The translations under genes and the position numbers were made by a program. A DNA stretch of 64,000 bases from Drouetiella sp036703255 (GTDB lineage Bacteria > Cyanobacteriota > Cyanobacteriia > Elainellales > Elainellaceae): positions 1 to 64,000 of the forward strand of contig DATNPL010000208.1 of assembly GCA_036703255.1 (NCBI GenBank), given 5' to 3'. The notes under the pieces were generated by a model, which worked only from the letters and a program-made list of their open reading frames with translations, did not search any database and was not told where the DNA came from. Each line of letters opens with the position of its first letter. Within the stretch, counting starts at the first letter, position 1. Shown here piece by piece: positions 9,580-18,778 of the stretch.

Positions 9580-9769
9580 TGTTCTATCTCCGAGGTTTAC
9601 ACTTTTAGGAATTACCGATTCATCTCAGCAAGTTTTGTAGAGGCTTTATCTCACTATAAAGGAGATGCGCAACTGAAGAGCTTTAATCTACCTCTGACAA
9701 ACCTAACAATAATGGGTAACGTTAGTAGTTTTCAAGGTCGAGTATACTACGGCGAATTAATGGACACCA

Positions 9770-9857
9770 CTTACAGCGCTTTGCGCTTGGGTCGGTATGG
9801 GTTATTTTTCAGAAGCCGCGCTTCGCGCGGCTTCTGAAAATTGAAAATTGCTGTAAG
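9770..9857. repeat. Large GC-rich hairpin between YhcG and the methanethiol oxidase gene
   Basis: A perfect 16-bp stem (9806-9821 with 9825-9840, loop TTC) built on GAAGCCGCGC sits inside a second pair, CTTACAGC (9770-9777) and GCTGTAAG (9850-9857). It starts two bases after the end of the YhcG gene, so it can end that transcript, but no U-tract follows on either strand. A small repeat element is an alternative. Confidence 0.6.
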
Positions 9858-9858
9858 G

Positions 9859-10926
9859 TTACTTCGACTCTGTATCTCGATCGAATTCCTCTACTACAAC
9901 AGCCACTGCCTCAATCTCGTGTTGCAGATCCTCAATAGAAGGAAGTGTTGTCTTAAATTCTTCAGGTAGTGCAGCCGTAGTGCGGTATGTGGAGACGCCA
10001 ATCGGTTGACTCATGCCGCGAAGCGCATATTCAACGGTAGCCTTCTTCTTAGAGCGACAGAGAATAATCCCGATCGTCGGGTTATCAGTTGGGCGACGTA
10101 ATTTATCATCAATGACATTGACATAAAAGTTGATCTGTCCCGAATACTCAGGCTTGAAGTCAGTTGTCTTTAACTCAATGACCACAAAGCAGCTCAGGGC
10201 AAGATGGTAAAAGAGAAGGTCAACAAAAAACTCATCGCCCTCCACTTCAAGACGATACTGACTTCCTACAAAAGCAAAGCCAACACCTAGTTCAAGCAGA
10301 AATTTCTGCATGTGTTCGAGCAAAGCACGCTCCAAATCACGTTCAAAGGCTTTCTCGCGCAGATTGAGAAATTCAAGATTGTACTCTGACTTAAGTAAAC
10401 TTTGAGCCAGATCAGATTGAGGAGCGGGAAGCACCTGTTGAAAGTTTGTCAATGCACCACCCTGACGGCTGTAGAGATCGCCCTCAATCTGGTGAATAAG
10501 CACGCTTCGGCTCCAGCTATTCTCAATTGTTTTTTGGATATACCAAATCCTTTGCTCTAAGCTCTTGAGCTTATCAAGGATGACACAATTATGCTTCCAC
10601 GGAATTTGTGCACCAAGCTGGTGCACGATCGCTTGATCAGGATATGCCTCGGCAAATGCTCGCATATATTTAAGATTTCGCGGTGAGAACCCTGTCATCT
10701 CTGGAAACTCCATTCTCAGATCGTGAGCTAATCGCTCGACAACCTTAGTACCCCAACCCTCTTCCTGCTGACGTTGAAGAATCTCCCGCCCAATTTGCCA
10801 GTAAAGGAAAATCAGTTCCTGATTGACCGCTAAAGCTGCTTTTACCTGAGTAGAACGAATGCGTTCTTTCAAGTCTTGAAAAAAGTCGTCGTAATTATCT
10901 GGAAAAAGAGAAGTTTGCTTTGGCAT
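9859..10926 (-). CDS. YhcG/DUF1016-family PD-(D/E)xK nuclease
   Basis: 355 aa. The N-terminal half (about 10-170) is the helical DUF1016 domain (YWQIGREIL, GWGTKVVERLAHDLR, GFSPRNLKYMRAFAEAYP). The C-terminal half (about 185-345) is the PD-(D/E)xK-like YhcG nuclease with FFVDLLFYH and a following FVVIELK strand, the expected D...ExK arrangement. It starts 17 bases after the ParB gene and so is the third gene of parA-parB-yhcG. YhcG proteins are often found beside restriction systems; a place in a partition operon is less usual. The first residues, MPKQTSLFPD, resemble a sliding-clamp binding peptide (QxSLF). The function in the operon is unknown. Confidence 0.85.
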   Translation of the reverse strand: MPKQTSLFPDNYDDFFQDLKERIRSTQVKAALAVNQELIFLYWQIGREILQRQQEEGWGTKVVERLAHDLRMEFPEMTGFSPRNLKYMRAFAEAYPDQAIVHQLGAQIPWKHNCVILDKLKSLEQRIWYIQKTIENSWSRSVLIHQIEGDLYSRQGGALTNFQQVLPAPQSDLAQSLLKSEYNLEFLNLREKAFERDLERALLEHMQKFLLELGVGFAFVGSQYRLEVEGDEFFVDLLFYHLALSCFVVIELKTTDFKPEYSGQINFYVNVIDDKLRRPTDNPTIGIILCRSKKKATVEYALRGMSQPIGVSTYRTTAALPEEFKTTLPSIEDLQHEIEAVAVVVEEFDRDTESK

Positions 10927-10943
10927 AGTTGATTATTTTCAGT

Positions 10944-11765
10944 CTATTTCTGCTGATGAATAGCAGACTCAACATCCTTGACGGAGCCTTTTACATTAGC
11001 TAGAAAAGCAGGCAGTGTCTTGCATAATGCCTTCTCTGATCGCCCAGACTGCTCTAGATCTAGCAGTTCAGCGAGTTCCTCTAGATCGGTCTCAATTTTC
11101 TTCAGCAGTTTTAACTTTTGAAAAATAGGAACTGAGTTCCTATTTTTCTGCTCTGACACTTCCGGCTTCTGTCCACTTAAAACTTTGCGGACATAGCGGG
11201 TTGAAACTCCGATTGCTACTGCCAGGGCTGGACCTAACGCCTTCTCTCCCTCCTTGGGGCGACCGCGAACATCGCGATAATTCAGAGATCGCAACCGTTC
11301 GGCAAGACGTTCAATTTGATCACGAGTATAGTTTACTCGTTTTTCATTTTCTGCTAATTCAACCTGGAGTGCTCTCTCAGGCTCACGGTCGGCATCAAAC
11401 GCCAACATATGGATTTGAATTTTTTCATCTGGAAACTGCTGCTCATAAATTTCCGGATTCGTTTGCTTCAAAGATTGCAAAGCGGCCAAGCGATGCCCAC
11501 CTGCTAGTAAAACACCCTTGGCATCTACTACAAGTGGTTCAATTAATCCTAGAGCAGCAATTGACTCCACTAAATTAGCCACATGCTGAGGATCAAGAGG
11601 CCGCGTGTCTGCTGCTCTGGATCTGATTTGACTCAGCGGTAGCTTAGTCTTCTGCATGCGCTCTCGCTCAGATTTGGCAGCAACTACCTGGTCTTGCTCA
11701 TGGATAGCATCTGCTGTCGCCGCCGCTTCTGCAAATAAGTCTGCACTATTTCGTCTTCTAGCCAT
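10944..11765 (-). CDS. parB: ParB-family partition protein
   Basis: 273 aa. A ParB/sulfiredoxin-like N-terminal domain lies at about 45-130, with PLDPQHVANLVESIAALGL and VLLAGGHRLAAL. The usual GERRxxA box is here GGHRLAA, as in plasmid-type ParB proteins. A helix-turn-helix region follows (ALGPALAVAIGVSTRYVRKVL, about 180-205) and a coiled-coil-rich C-terminus. Its ATGGCTAG start overlaps the last eight bases of parA, so translation is coupled. It should bind a centromere; the paired TTCTTATGTACA sites upstream of parA are the best candidates. Family call firm. Confidence 0.9.
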   Translation of the reverse strand: MARRRNSADLFAEAAATADAIHEQDQVVAAKSERERMQKTKLPLSQIRSRAADTRPLDPQHVANLVESIAALGLIEPLVVDAKGVLLAGGHRLAALQSLKQTNPEIYEQQFPDEKIQIHMLAFDADREPERALQVELAENEKRVNYTRDQIERLAERLRSLNYRDVRGRPKEGEKALGPALAVAIGVSTRYVRKVLSGQKPEVSEQKNRNSVPIFQKLKLLKKIETDLEELAELLDLEQSGRSEKALCKTLPAFLANVKGSVKDVESAIHQQK

Positions 11766-12480
11766 TAGATACCCAGTCGGCGATCGCCTGTAAATCTCTC
11801 ACTCCTTTGCAGTTTGGATCATATTTGAGCAAAGGAACTCTCTCTGCCCCAGCCCAGGCAATTGCAGAATCCTGGTGAACTATTAATCGACTGATTAAGG
11901 GGTAGGCAGCGGCTAACTGCTGATTGAGTGATTGATCCATTGATCGCCGCAGATCAATTCGGCTTAGCGCCAGCGCCCACCGTTTTGCACCCCGTCGTCC
12001 CTTCTGTTGACGTAATTTCAGTTCATTAATAACTCGTCCAGCACCCATAACAGCTAATGGATGAGCATCAGTGCAAACTAAAGCAATATTAGCTGCCACT
12101 AACCCCAACCGCTCTAGATACTCCACCCCTGGTGGGCAATCAAAAATCAACGTGTCATAGTCCAGTGGCGCTACTGCATCTGCCAAATCTTCTGGATCTA
12201 AAGACTGAATGTTGTGTCCTGCCAAATCAGGTCCACCTGGCAGAACATACAGCCCAGGTGACGCCTCTAAGGGCGCTGGATTACCTCCTGACAGCAGATC
12301 AGCTGTTCCAGGCGCAGTTGGGTTTGTACCTAATACGTATGCTGCATTTGATTGTGGATCTAAATCAACTACAAGAACATGTTTGCCCTGGCTAGATAGG
12401 ACAGAACCAAGCCCACAGGCAATCGATGTTTTTCCAACGCCGCCCTTTCGAGCCGCTACAGCAATTCGAGTTTGAGCCAT
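11758..12480 (-). CDS. parA: ParA-family partition ATPase (small, type Ib-like)
   Basis: 240 aa. The deviant Walker A KGGVGKTS is at residues 12-19, Walker A' is VVDLDPQSNAA at about 40-50, and Walker B is LIFDCPPG at about 110. There is no N-terminal HTH extension, so it is of the short type in which the partner ParB usually represses the operon. It moves plasmid copies apart by ATP-dependent binding to the nucleoid. It is the first gene of the minus-strand operon parA-parB-yhcG. The upstream 720 bases contain the four TTCTTATGTACA-type sites at 12953-13039. Firm. Confidence 0.93.
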   Translation of the reverse strand: MAQTRIAVAARKGGVGKTSIACGLGSVLSSQGKHVLVVDLDPQSNAAYVLGTNPTAPGTADLLSGGNPAPLEASPGLYVLPGGPDLAGHNIQSLDPEDLADAVAPLDYDTLIFDCPPGVEYLERLGLVAANIALVCTDAHPLAVMGAGRVINELKLRQQKGRRGAKRWALALSRIDLRRSMDQSLNQQLAAAYPLISRLIVHQDSAIAWAGAERVPLLKYDPNCKGVRDLQAIADWVSNG

Positions 12481-13204
12481 TGTAGAAGCCCTATTTCCTA
12501 AGCTGTTCTTACATAAAAATGATAGTCGAGGTTGTAGGCAATTAACCTTTTCTTCGACCTGAATCGATACGATGGACTAGAAGCTTCGTATTTTACATGG
12601 TTGGCTGAGATGATTGGTGTCCTATCTGTGTGGTGCAGTATGAAGCGATCGCTAAAATTGACAAACTGCTAATCTTTCCGCTGCCAGCTACTTCCCAAGC
12701 AAACCTTGTGTCACGCAAAGATAGACATTCGCTAGAGAAAAAGAGCTACTCGTGGCTAGTCGGAGATTTTATCACAAGCATCATAAATGGGATGAAGTGA
12801 GAGGTGCAGTAGAGCAAGAGAGTCCAAGAATTCACTTTATCCTCATGAGTAGAGAGTCGTCGTCTTCAGTAGAATCTGCTCCCACGCTCCCTCTGTAGAA
12901 GAGTCATCGACTCTAGTCATGCTGGTAGCTAACAATGAACTCAATAGAATGCTTCTTATGTACAAGATAAAAGTTCTTATGTACACAAGCTTTTTAGGCA
13001 GTTAAGCTGTACATAAGAAATGCTAAACGTACATAAGACCTTTGACTGTGCCCAACTTTTCGCAAGTGCTGTCTTTCTCACTAATAATCAACCCCAGCCT
13101 TCAGCATTTTCTGGTTTAAATCAGCTTTAGAATTTAAGGGGCACAGAGAGAAATGGTCAGATACAGAGGGAACTTTATATCTAATCGACACAACAGAGTT
13201 GCAG
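12481..13204. other. Gene-less control region upstream of parA
   Basis: No gene is seen. It separates the parA start from the end of the Rep candidate and should hold the par promoter. Its only clear structure is the set of paired sites described separately. Confidence 0.5.
12953..13039. repeat. Two pairs of TTCTTATGTACA sites in inverted orientation; candidate centromere/operator
   Basis: TTCTTATGTACA occurs at 12953-12964 and 12974-12985. The reverse complement follows as TGTACATAAGAA (13008-13019) and CGTACATAAGAC (13028-13039). Within each pair the spacing is 20-21 bases, two helical turns, so the copies face the same side of the DNA. The motif recurs at 18.2-18.8 kb. Position upstream of parAB suggests a parS-like centromere or the par operator; binding by the DUF6788 protein at 18.4 kb is the alternative. 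Confidence 0.7.
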
Positions 13205-15145
13205 CTAAAATTCCAGAAGTGCCTGAATTTGGTTCTGGTGTTTTGGCTGAATCACTCGCTCCCCTTTAACCCAACGCGTGATGAGCGAGCGATCAACGCC
13301 CAAAGTTTTTGCTAAATGTGCCTTTGACCAACCTTTGGCATCCAGAGCAACTAGCAGTTCTGCGCCAGTGACCACTCTCAATCGCTCTGATGAATCATCT
13401 GATAAAGCTAATGGCTCAGATCTTTGCTTAGAAGAAGATCGAGCAGCCCCTAATTTCTCCTGAATTAGAACTGTTGGCTTAATCGTGACGATTGCTTTCA
13501 GCCAAATGGATAGCCAGTTGCGAGGGCGCGTCCTCAATTGCTCAGGTTCATCAGTCAAACTCCAATCTGGTCTAATACATTTTGGATAGGTAGCTGCGTC
13601 AAAGTCGATCTGCCATCCCAGTTCATGCAATGTTAGAAGCGCGTTATCCCATTGAGTGATCAGTGTATTTCGCCGCTGCTTGCTATTTTTAACCGTTTCC
13701 ATTAGTTCCTTCGGCTCCAGCCGCTCCAGTAATGTTCCGACTTCGTAGCGCCCATCCCGCCGAATTCGGCTCATAATTGTCAGGAAGATTGCGAGTTTGG
13801 ATGCTAACCGCTGACGATATGGATTGATCTGCAATGTACTTTTTGCCAGATAACCATATTGACAGAGCGCTTCCTTGCCTCCATTAAGATCCTTGGCATT
13901 GAGAAACTTCTCCGTCCAGCTTCCAGGGCGCACTTTAATATACAGTTCGTCTGGATCGCCTGCCCCATAATGAATCGAACCTGGCTGATCCTCATCTACT
14001 GTTAATGCAAGTTGCCCCGCATACTCTAGTTCTTCCAGCAGCCACATCGCTCCTCTTGCAACGTTGTAACGATTGGCTCCGACGTTGATGTTACTAATGA
14101 GAACAGACAAACTGCACACAAGTTCAACTAAATGCCCGATTTTCTTCAGCTTTTGACCTAAGTTAATGTCGGTGCGCTTATCCCAGCCAAAAAGTTTGAT
14201 TAAGTCTGTTCCTTTTATGCGGAGCTGCTGTTCCCAGGGTTCGTCCGAATCAGTAGCATACGATGAAAAGATCAGCAGAACATACGCTGCTTCTGGACCA
14301 AACTGCTGAATGATTTCCCAAGCTGCTTTACCTGGAACTAATTCAAATTGCTGATTTGTTGAACTCTGACGAACAATATTATGCTGGATAAAGCCATCGC
14401 CAACTAACTTCTTCCAGTAAGGATATTCTCCATCCTCCCATTGACTGTTAATTAGCGCCTGTGCACCAGTCAAAATAGGGTAGCCCGTTGCTACCCGTTC
14501 GAGTTCCCGTCCTTCAAATAATACTGGATCAGTGACGGAAGAATCTGTTGAGCGAATCCCCAAAAGCTTTTCAACATCCTCAACTGAAAACCCCGATAGG
14601 TCTAGGTTTCTCAGCCATTCACCTGCCGTGTAAAAAGCACAGGCACTCATAACAATCGATTCTTGCCAAGCCTCTTCTTCAGAGAGAGTAGAATCAGTGT
14701 CAACCGATAATATGCCTGGAATAGAACAGTCTGCTGGCATTCGTCTTTGCGATTTCCATTGATCTAAACGAGTTAGAATCCAGGTTGCTGTTTGTTCCCA
14801 AAAGGCTTCATTCTTCAGAACTGCTTTAAATAGTTTTTCTAACCGAGCAATTGTTTGTTTCTGTAGCGCCCCAATTTTCTCAGTTTCGCTGTAGAGGCTA
14901 ATGATATCAGCATTTCCCTCTCCCTGTAATCGCATCTGTCGCAACCGATGTTGATTGATTCCGGTCGCTACATTAATTAGTACTAGATTGAGAAATGATC
15001 TGCCACAACGTAACTTTCCTACATAGGTTTGTAGTCGAACCACATCGATTGCAACATTTGGAAGGACGATCGCAGCCTGTTCCACTGATGCAATAACTGA
15101 GGAAGGCTGCATTTTTTTCCTACGCTTCACTACACTTGTGGGCAT
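13205..15145 (-). CDS. Replication initiator candidate with C-terminal helix-turn-helix
   Basis: 646 aa, not recognised as a named family. The C-terminal 50 residues form a clear Xre/Cro-type HTH (TGAELLVALDAKGWSK, HLAKTLGVDRSLITRWVKG). The N-terminal basic stretch is followed by a mixed helical body with a winged-helix-like middle (LRIKGTDLIKLFGW). It is transcribed away from the iteron array that begins 180 bases upstream, the usual geometry of a plasmid Rep protein and its origin. An alternative is a plasmid regulator. The stop is followed by the parA control region. Confidence in coding is high, in the replication role moderate. Confidence 0.6.
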   Translation of the reverse strand: MPTSVVKRRKKMQPSSVIASVEQAAIVLPNVAIDVVRLQTYVGKLRCGRSFLNLVLINVATGINQHRLRQMRLQGEGNADIISLYSETEKIGALQKQTIARLEKLFKAVLKNEAFWEQTATWILTRLDQWKSQRRMPADCSIPGILSVDTDSTLSEEEAWQESIVMSACAFYTAGEWLRNLDLSGFSVEDVEKLLGIRSTDSSVTDPVLFEGRELERVATGYPILTGAQALINSQWEDGEYPYWKKLVGDGFIQHNIVRQSSTNQQFELVPGKAAWEIIQQFGPEAAYVLLIFSSYATDSDEPWEQQLRIKGTDLIKLFGWDKRTDINLGQKLKKIGHLVELVCSLSVLISNINVGANRYNVARGAMWLLEELEYAGQLALTVDEDQPGSIHYGAGDPDELYIKVRPGSWTEKFLNAKDLNGGKEALCQYGYLAKSTLQINPYRQRLASKLAIFLTIMSRIRRDGRYEVGTLLERLEPKELMETVKNSKQRRNTLITQWDNALLTLHELGWQIDFDAATYPKCIRPDWSLTDEPEQLRTRPRNWLSIWLKAIVTIKPTVLIQEKLGAARSSSKQRSEPLALSDDSSERLRVVTGAELLVALDAKGWSKAHLAKTLGVDRSLITRWVKGERVIQPKHQNQIQALLEF

Positions 15146-15325
15146 GGCTCAACCGTGATGCAGAATTCAATAAGTATACTCGTAGCCCAAGCCATCCATA
15201 ATCTGGATTAGGACATGCCTTGAGTTGTTGTCAACAGAGTTAATTATATTGATAGGGTAATGAATTCTAGAAACTGCTAGAACGCTGATAGAGCTTGTAT
15301 TTGACCCATAACCAAAATTTGGGGA

Positions 15326-15912
15326 TGTTGACACACACTCTAGAATCTAGCGACTTATTATCTAGAATCTAATGACTAATTCAGTGAAGAGAAACCTGCA
15401 TTACCTACCTTGTACTATGGCTTAAGCATTAAACCAGCTTGAAATCATTGAATTTCGTTCTATTATGCGGTTCGATCGCAGGGTAGCTATCAGACAGGTT
15501 GTTTACAAAAGTTTACATTTTCCTTGATGTTGACAGTGTTGACAAAAACTCTAGAATACCCTGACTAACACCCAAAATCCTTCGGGTTAAGGCGCTCCGC
15601 ACTTCGGGGCATTTGACTACACCGAGATTATATTTCCGCTAATGTTGACAACGTTGACAAGATCTCTAGAATCTCATGACCGTAGCTCAAAGCATTATTA
15701 CCGGCAAAGAAACCATCCTCTATTGTTGCCAATGTTGCCAAAAGTTCTAGAATCTCCTGACCATCAAAAGCTGTTGGGTTTCTCAGTGTTGCCAGCGTTG
15801 CCAGAATCCCTAGAATGTACTGACCACGGTCAAGCCTCTGTTGACAAACAGTTCTAGAATACCGTGATCAAATTTTCAGAGTTTTATGATCCATTCTCTA
15901 GGATCGGATGAC
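15326..15912. repeat. Compound iteron array, candidate plasmid origin of replication
   Basis: Eight copies of a TCTAGAAT core lie between the Rep candidate and the primase gene: 15339-15346, 15361-15368, 15550-15557, 15665-15672, 15746-15753, 15809-15816 (CCTAGAAT), 15853-15860 and 15897-15904 (TCTAGGAT). Four central copies are larger modules of about 38 bases: two GTTGaCA or GTTGcCA boxes 9 bases apart, a short gap, the core, four variable bases and TGAC. The core contains the palindrome TTCTAGAA in several copies. AT-rich DNA surrounds it. Such arrays are origin or copy-control sites bound by Rep. Assignment as the origin is inferred from position. Confidence 0.75.
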
Positions 15913-16067
15913 TTGCTTTTTTTCAGATGCTCTCATTACCTTTGTTACAGCCATTGTTGACTTGCTAATGATTTTTATTTGATCCATCACTTTGAGCACC
16001 TGAGAGCGCTATTTGGTGAATGCTATATGTGCTCTATCCAGCTTTTTTCTGGAGTGAGTGCTGTTGT

Positions 16068-18044
16068 ATGCAACCAAAAAACTCTCTATCTTTTAAAGGA
16101 GTGCGTGAATGGGAAAATGAATTTCTCACACTCTTTCCTCATCGCTTCGACTACATCTGGGCAGAGCATTCTGATCTTAGTGCCCAAGTCGAGTGGAAAA
16201 CCGAAAGCCGTCATCCATTATCAGATCGCTTAATTCAACAAGGGGCGTATCTCCACGGCGTTCGCTTCGGTGCTGAAACAAGTTATTGCCTTCTCGACAT
16301 TGATACTGGCAGTGCTTATCATCCAAAGCGAGACCCTTTGGCTATCTCGCGGATTGTTGCGGCACTGGAATCGCTTGGACTCGTGAGCTATGTCAGCTGT
16401 ACTTCTAGTTACAGCGGCGGCTTGCATCTCTATTTTCCGTTTCAGCAAGTCCAAAGTTCTTGGCAGCTGGCGATCGCTCTTGCCTGTCTACTTGAAAATG
16501 CTGGATTCAAGCTTCAACCTGGACAACTCGAAGTTTTTCCTAACCCAAAGCCCTATGCAACGGACGGTAGCCTGAGTCTATTTAATGCTCACCGACTCCC
16601 GCTGCAAATTGGTTCATATCTTCTAAACGACGCACATCATCCTATCTGGAGTGATGCTCAAACTTTTGTCAGACGCTGGAACCTTGCTCAACAGCGTAAT
16701 GATATCGATGGTAAAACACTTAAGCAAATTCTGAAGCAAGCTAAACGAAAACATTTCGGGATCTCAGGCAAAGCAGAAAAATTTGTCAACGACTTGAATG
16801 CTGAGATCGAGCTAGGTTGGACAGGTCGTGGACAGACCAACCGACTTCTAGGACGTATCACCCTACGAGCATACATCTTTCATCACATTCTTTCAGGTGG
16901 AGAGCCGCTGGAGGGACAAACGTTAGTCAGTGAAATTATCGAGGTTGCTCAATCCCTACCCGGTTACCAAGAATGGTGCCGACATCAACATGAGATTGGA
17001 CATCGAGCCGAGGAATGGGCGCGCTGCATTGAGAATAGCCACTACTTCCACTTCGGCGACCAAAGTAAAAAACAAAAACCTGAAATTCAAGATCCAGAGT
17101 TAGCTGCTGCAATCGATCAATCTCCTTCATGGAACCAACGACAATCTGCAGCCACTAGAGATCGAATTAGAAAAGCGATCGCAGATCTACTGGAGAAAAA
17201 CAGTTTACCCATCCGAGCAACTGCTCGGTTTCAAGCGTTACTAAAATACGGCATTGGTGGTGCATCCCTTTACCGTCATCGGGATCTTTGGCATCCCACC
17301 TACTTTGGCATCGACTCAGTTCAAAGCCTAGCAGATGAGTGTGACTTGCCTGTGGAAAACCCCCCAGACCCCCCAAGTCTCAAATTGGACAGGCAGTTAG
17401 ATCACGCTAATGGCGTGTCTAACTGCCTCAGTCCTCCAAGCTTATTACATACAAGTGATGGTGATAACTCTTCCTGTATAGCTTTGAGCGATTATGCTTC
17501 CTCCAACACCGCTCCTACTGATGGTAATTCTCCCGCAAACTCTGATGGGTATCTTCCTACCTCAGATTTCTCTCATGGTGCTCTGTACGTTCAACAAGCT
17601 TTGTTCAATCTCAAAGCTCAGCAAGATGCCATTCAGGAAGCGACTCGAATGACTCAATCTCAGCATCAGCGCGTCAAGGCTGAGGCAGCTCAACATCGTC
17701 ATATTGCTCGTATGCAAAAATTCTTAGACTCGGGCGACCCGATTTTAATTGCCGAAGCGATGGCTTGGGCACAGGTCAACCCTGGTGTTCTTAATCTGAA
17801 CCAGCTTCAGCTTTCTTTACTGACATCTCCCCTGGCAGAACAGCCTAGCGATCGCTCAACATTACTCGCTGCAAATACATTACAGATTCAGCAATTGGCG
17901 TGGTCGCATGAGCAAATCCGTCATGATCTTCAGCAACGTTTTGGCAAAGAGGCTCTAGACCTGCTGAGTGATTGGGAATTGATGCACTGGTTGGAGCAAT
18001 TGGCTCTTACAACTCAGGGTGACCTCTTGCGATCGTCTGATTGA
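16068..18044 (+). CDS. Archaeo-eukaryotic primase (AEP)-like replication protein
   Basis: About 658 aa from ATG 16068 (GGAGT at 16051-16055 upstream). An ATG at 16020 would add 16 residues of poor composition. The N-terminal third carries AEP primase motifs: LLDIDTGS near residue 76 (motif I, DxD) and SGGLHLYF near 116 (motif II, sxH), and the segment around RLPLQIGSY fits the following core. The middle is helical; a Ser/Thr-rich linker at about 430-510 (SNTAPTDGNSPANSD) leads to a helical C-terminal region with QEATRMTQSQHQRVKAE. No helicase domain is seen. It reads away from the iterons, opposite to the Rep candidate, and probably primes plasmid replication. Confidence 0.72.
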   Translation: MQPKNSLSFKGVREWENEFLTLFPHRFDYIWAEHSDLSAQVEWKTESRHPLSDRLIQQGAYLHGVRFGAETSYCLLDIDTGSAYHPKRDPLAISRIVAALESLGLVSYVSCTSSYSGGLHLYFPFQQVQSSWQLAIALACLLENAGFKLQPGQLEVFPNPKPYATDGSLSLFNAHRLPLQIGSYLLNDAHHPIWSDAQTFVRRWNLAQQRNDIDGKTLKQILKQAKRKHFGISGKAEKFVNDLNAEIELGWTGRGQTNRLLGRITLRAYIFHHILSGGEPLEGQTLVSEIIEVAQSLPGYQEWCRHQHEIGHRAEEWARCIENSHYFHFGDQSKKQKPEIQDPELAAAIDQSPSWNQRQSAATRDRIRKAIADLLEKNSLPIRATARFQALLKYGIGGASLYRHRDLWHPTYFGIDSVQSLADECDLPVENPPDPPSLKLDRQLDHANGVSNCLSPPSLLHTSDGDNSSCIALSDYASSNTAPTDGNSPANSDGYLPTSDFSHGALYVQQALFNLKAQQDAIQEATRMTQSQHQRVKAEAAQHRHIARMQKFLDSGDPILIAEAMAWAQVNPGVLNLNQLQLSLLTSPLAEQPSDRSTLLAANTLQIQQLAWSHEQIRHDLQQRFGKEALDLLSDWELMHWLEQLALTTQGDLLRSSD

Positions 18045-18163
18045 CCCAGATGTTATGTGAGGGTTTTTCGCAGTTTCAAGTTTAAGGAAAAGTCGAAGTG
18101 TTTATAAGCATGAAGCCATTGGAAGTCACTCCGTTCCTGCAAGTTATAGGATCTGCTCCACGT

Positions 18164-18355
18164 TTCTTATGTACTGTTCTTTTTTCTTGTGTACACCTTC
18201 GGGCGAGCATACGTTGTTTCAGCCTTACATAAGATTTCAGGTTTTGTACATAAGAAATTTTATCTAACGAGTTTTCTCAGCTACCAGCCCTTCACGATAT
18301 GAACTTTGTTTCGCTGACTTCCCTTGTACCCAAGAAATGACTCTGTACCTAAGAC
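18164..18355. repeat. Three pairs of TTCTTATGTACA-type sites before the DUF6788 gene
   Basis: Six copies: TTCTTATGTACT 18164-18175, TTCTTGTGTACA 18184-18195, then inverted CTTACATAAGAT 18224-18235, TGTACATAAGAA 18245-18256, TGTACCCAAGAA 18325-18336 and TGTACCTAAGAC 18344-18355. Pair spacing is 19-21 bases. The last copy ends three bases before the start codon of the next gene, so a bound protein would block its translation start or promoter. Same motif as upstream of parA. Confidence 0.7.
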
Positions 18356-18358
18356 CCT

Positions 18359-18700
18359 ATGTCCAAACCTTCTGACTTCGTTAAACTCCGTTCTATGCTC
18401 GGTCAGCTCAGCCTGGATCAGGCAAAGCAACTCTATGCAGAACTGGGTGCGATCGTCCAAACTCTAGAACAACAATCAACCTCCCTAGAACCAGTTGAGA
18501 AAAAAGGTCGGGAAGTTGTAGAAGCGCAGCGTATCGGAGAGCGTCTCTACCAGTTGGAGCGAGTCCGTTGTGGCAAAATTGGCTGCAAGTGTGCCGGAGT
18601 CAATGGTGTATTGCATGGTCCCTACTGGTATGCCTATTGGCGAAACGAAGGCAAACTGATCAGCCGCTACGTGGGTAAGCAACTGCGGCAAGTTGAATAA
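18359..18700 (+). CDS. DUF6788-like small protein with Cys cluster
   Basis: 113 aa. The N-terminal half is helical (LRSMLGQLSLDQAKQLYAELGAIVQTLEQ) and the C-terminal half carries RVRCGKIGCKCAG, then HGPYWYAYWRNEGKLISRYVGK. That pattern is typical of a small family common in cyanobacteria and other mobile DNA (DUF6788). CGK..CKC may bind a metal or nucleic acid; the exact function is not known. The gene lies directly inside the cluster of TTCTTATGTACA sites, three bases after the last copy and 45 bases before another pair, which suggests that it is regulated by, or itself recognises, them. No Shine-Dalgarno is visible. Confidence 0.72.
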   Translation: MSKPSDFVKLRSMLGQLSLDQAKQLYAELGAIVQTLEQQSTSLEPVEKKGREVVEAQRIGERLYQLERVRCGKIGCKCAGVNGVLHGPYWYAYWRNEGKLISRYVGKQLRQVE

Positions 18701-18745
18701 GATGGGCGTGCAGAGCACTGGATTTAATGAAGACGATCACCTGAT

Positions 18746-18778
18746 TTCTTATGTACAAAATCCTATTTCTTATGTAAT
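18746..18778. repeat. Isolated pair of TTCTTATGTACA-type sites after the DUF6788 gene
   Basis: TTCTTATGTACA (18746-18757) and TTCTTATGTAAT (18767-18778), 21 bases apart, same orientation as the first pair upstream of parA. Completes a set of twelve copies in three clusters. Confidence 0.65.
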
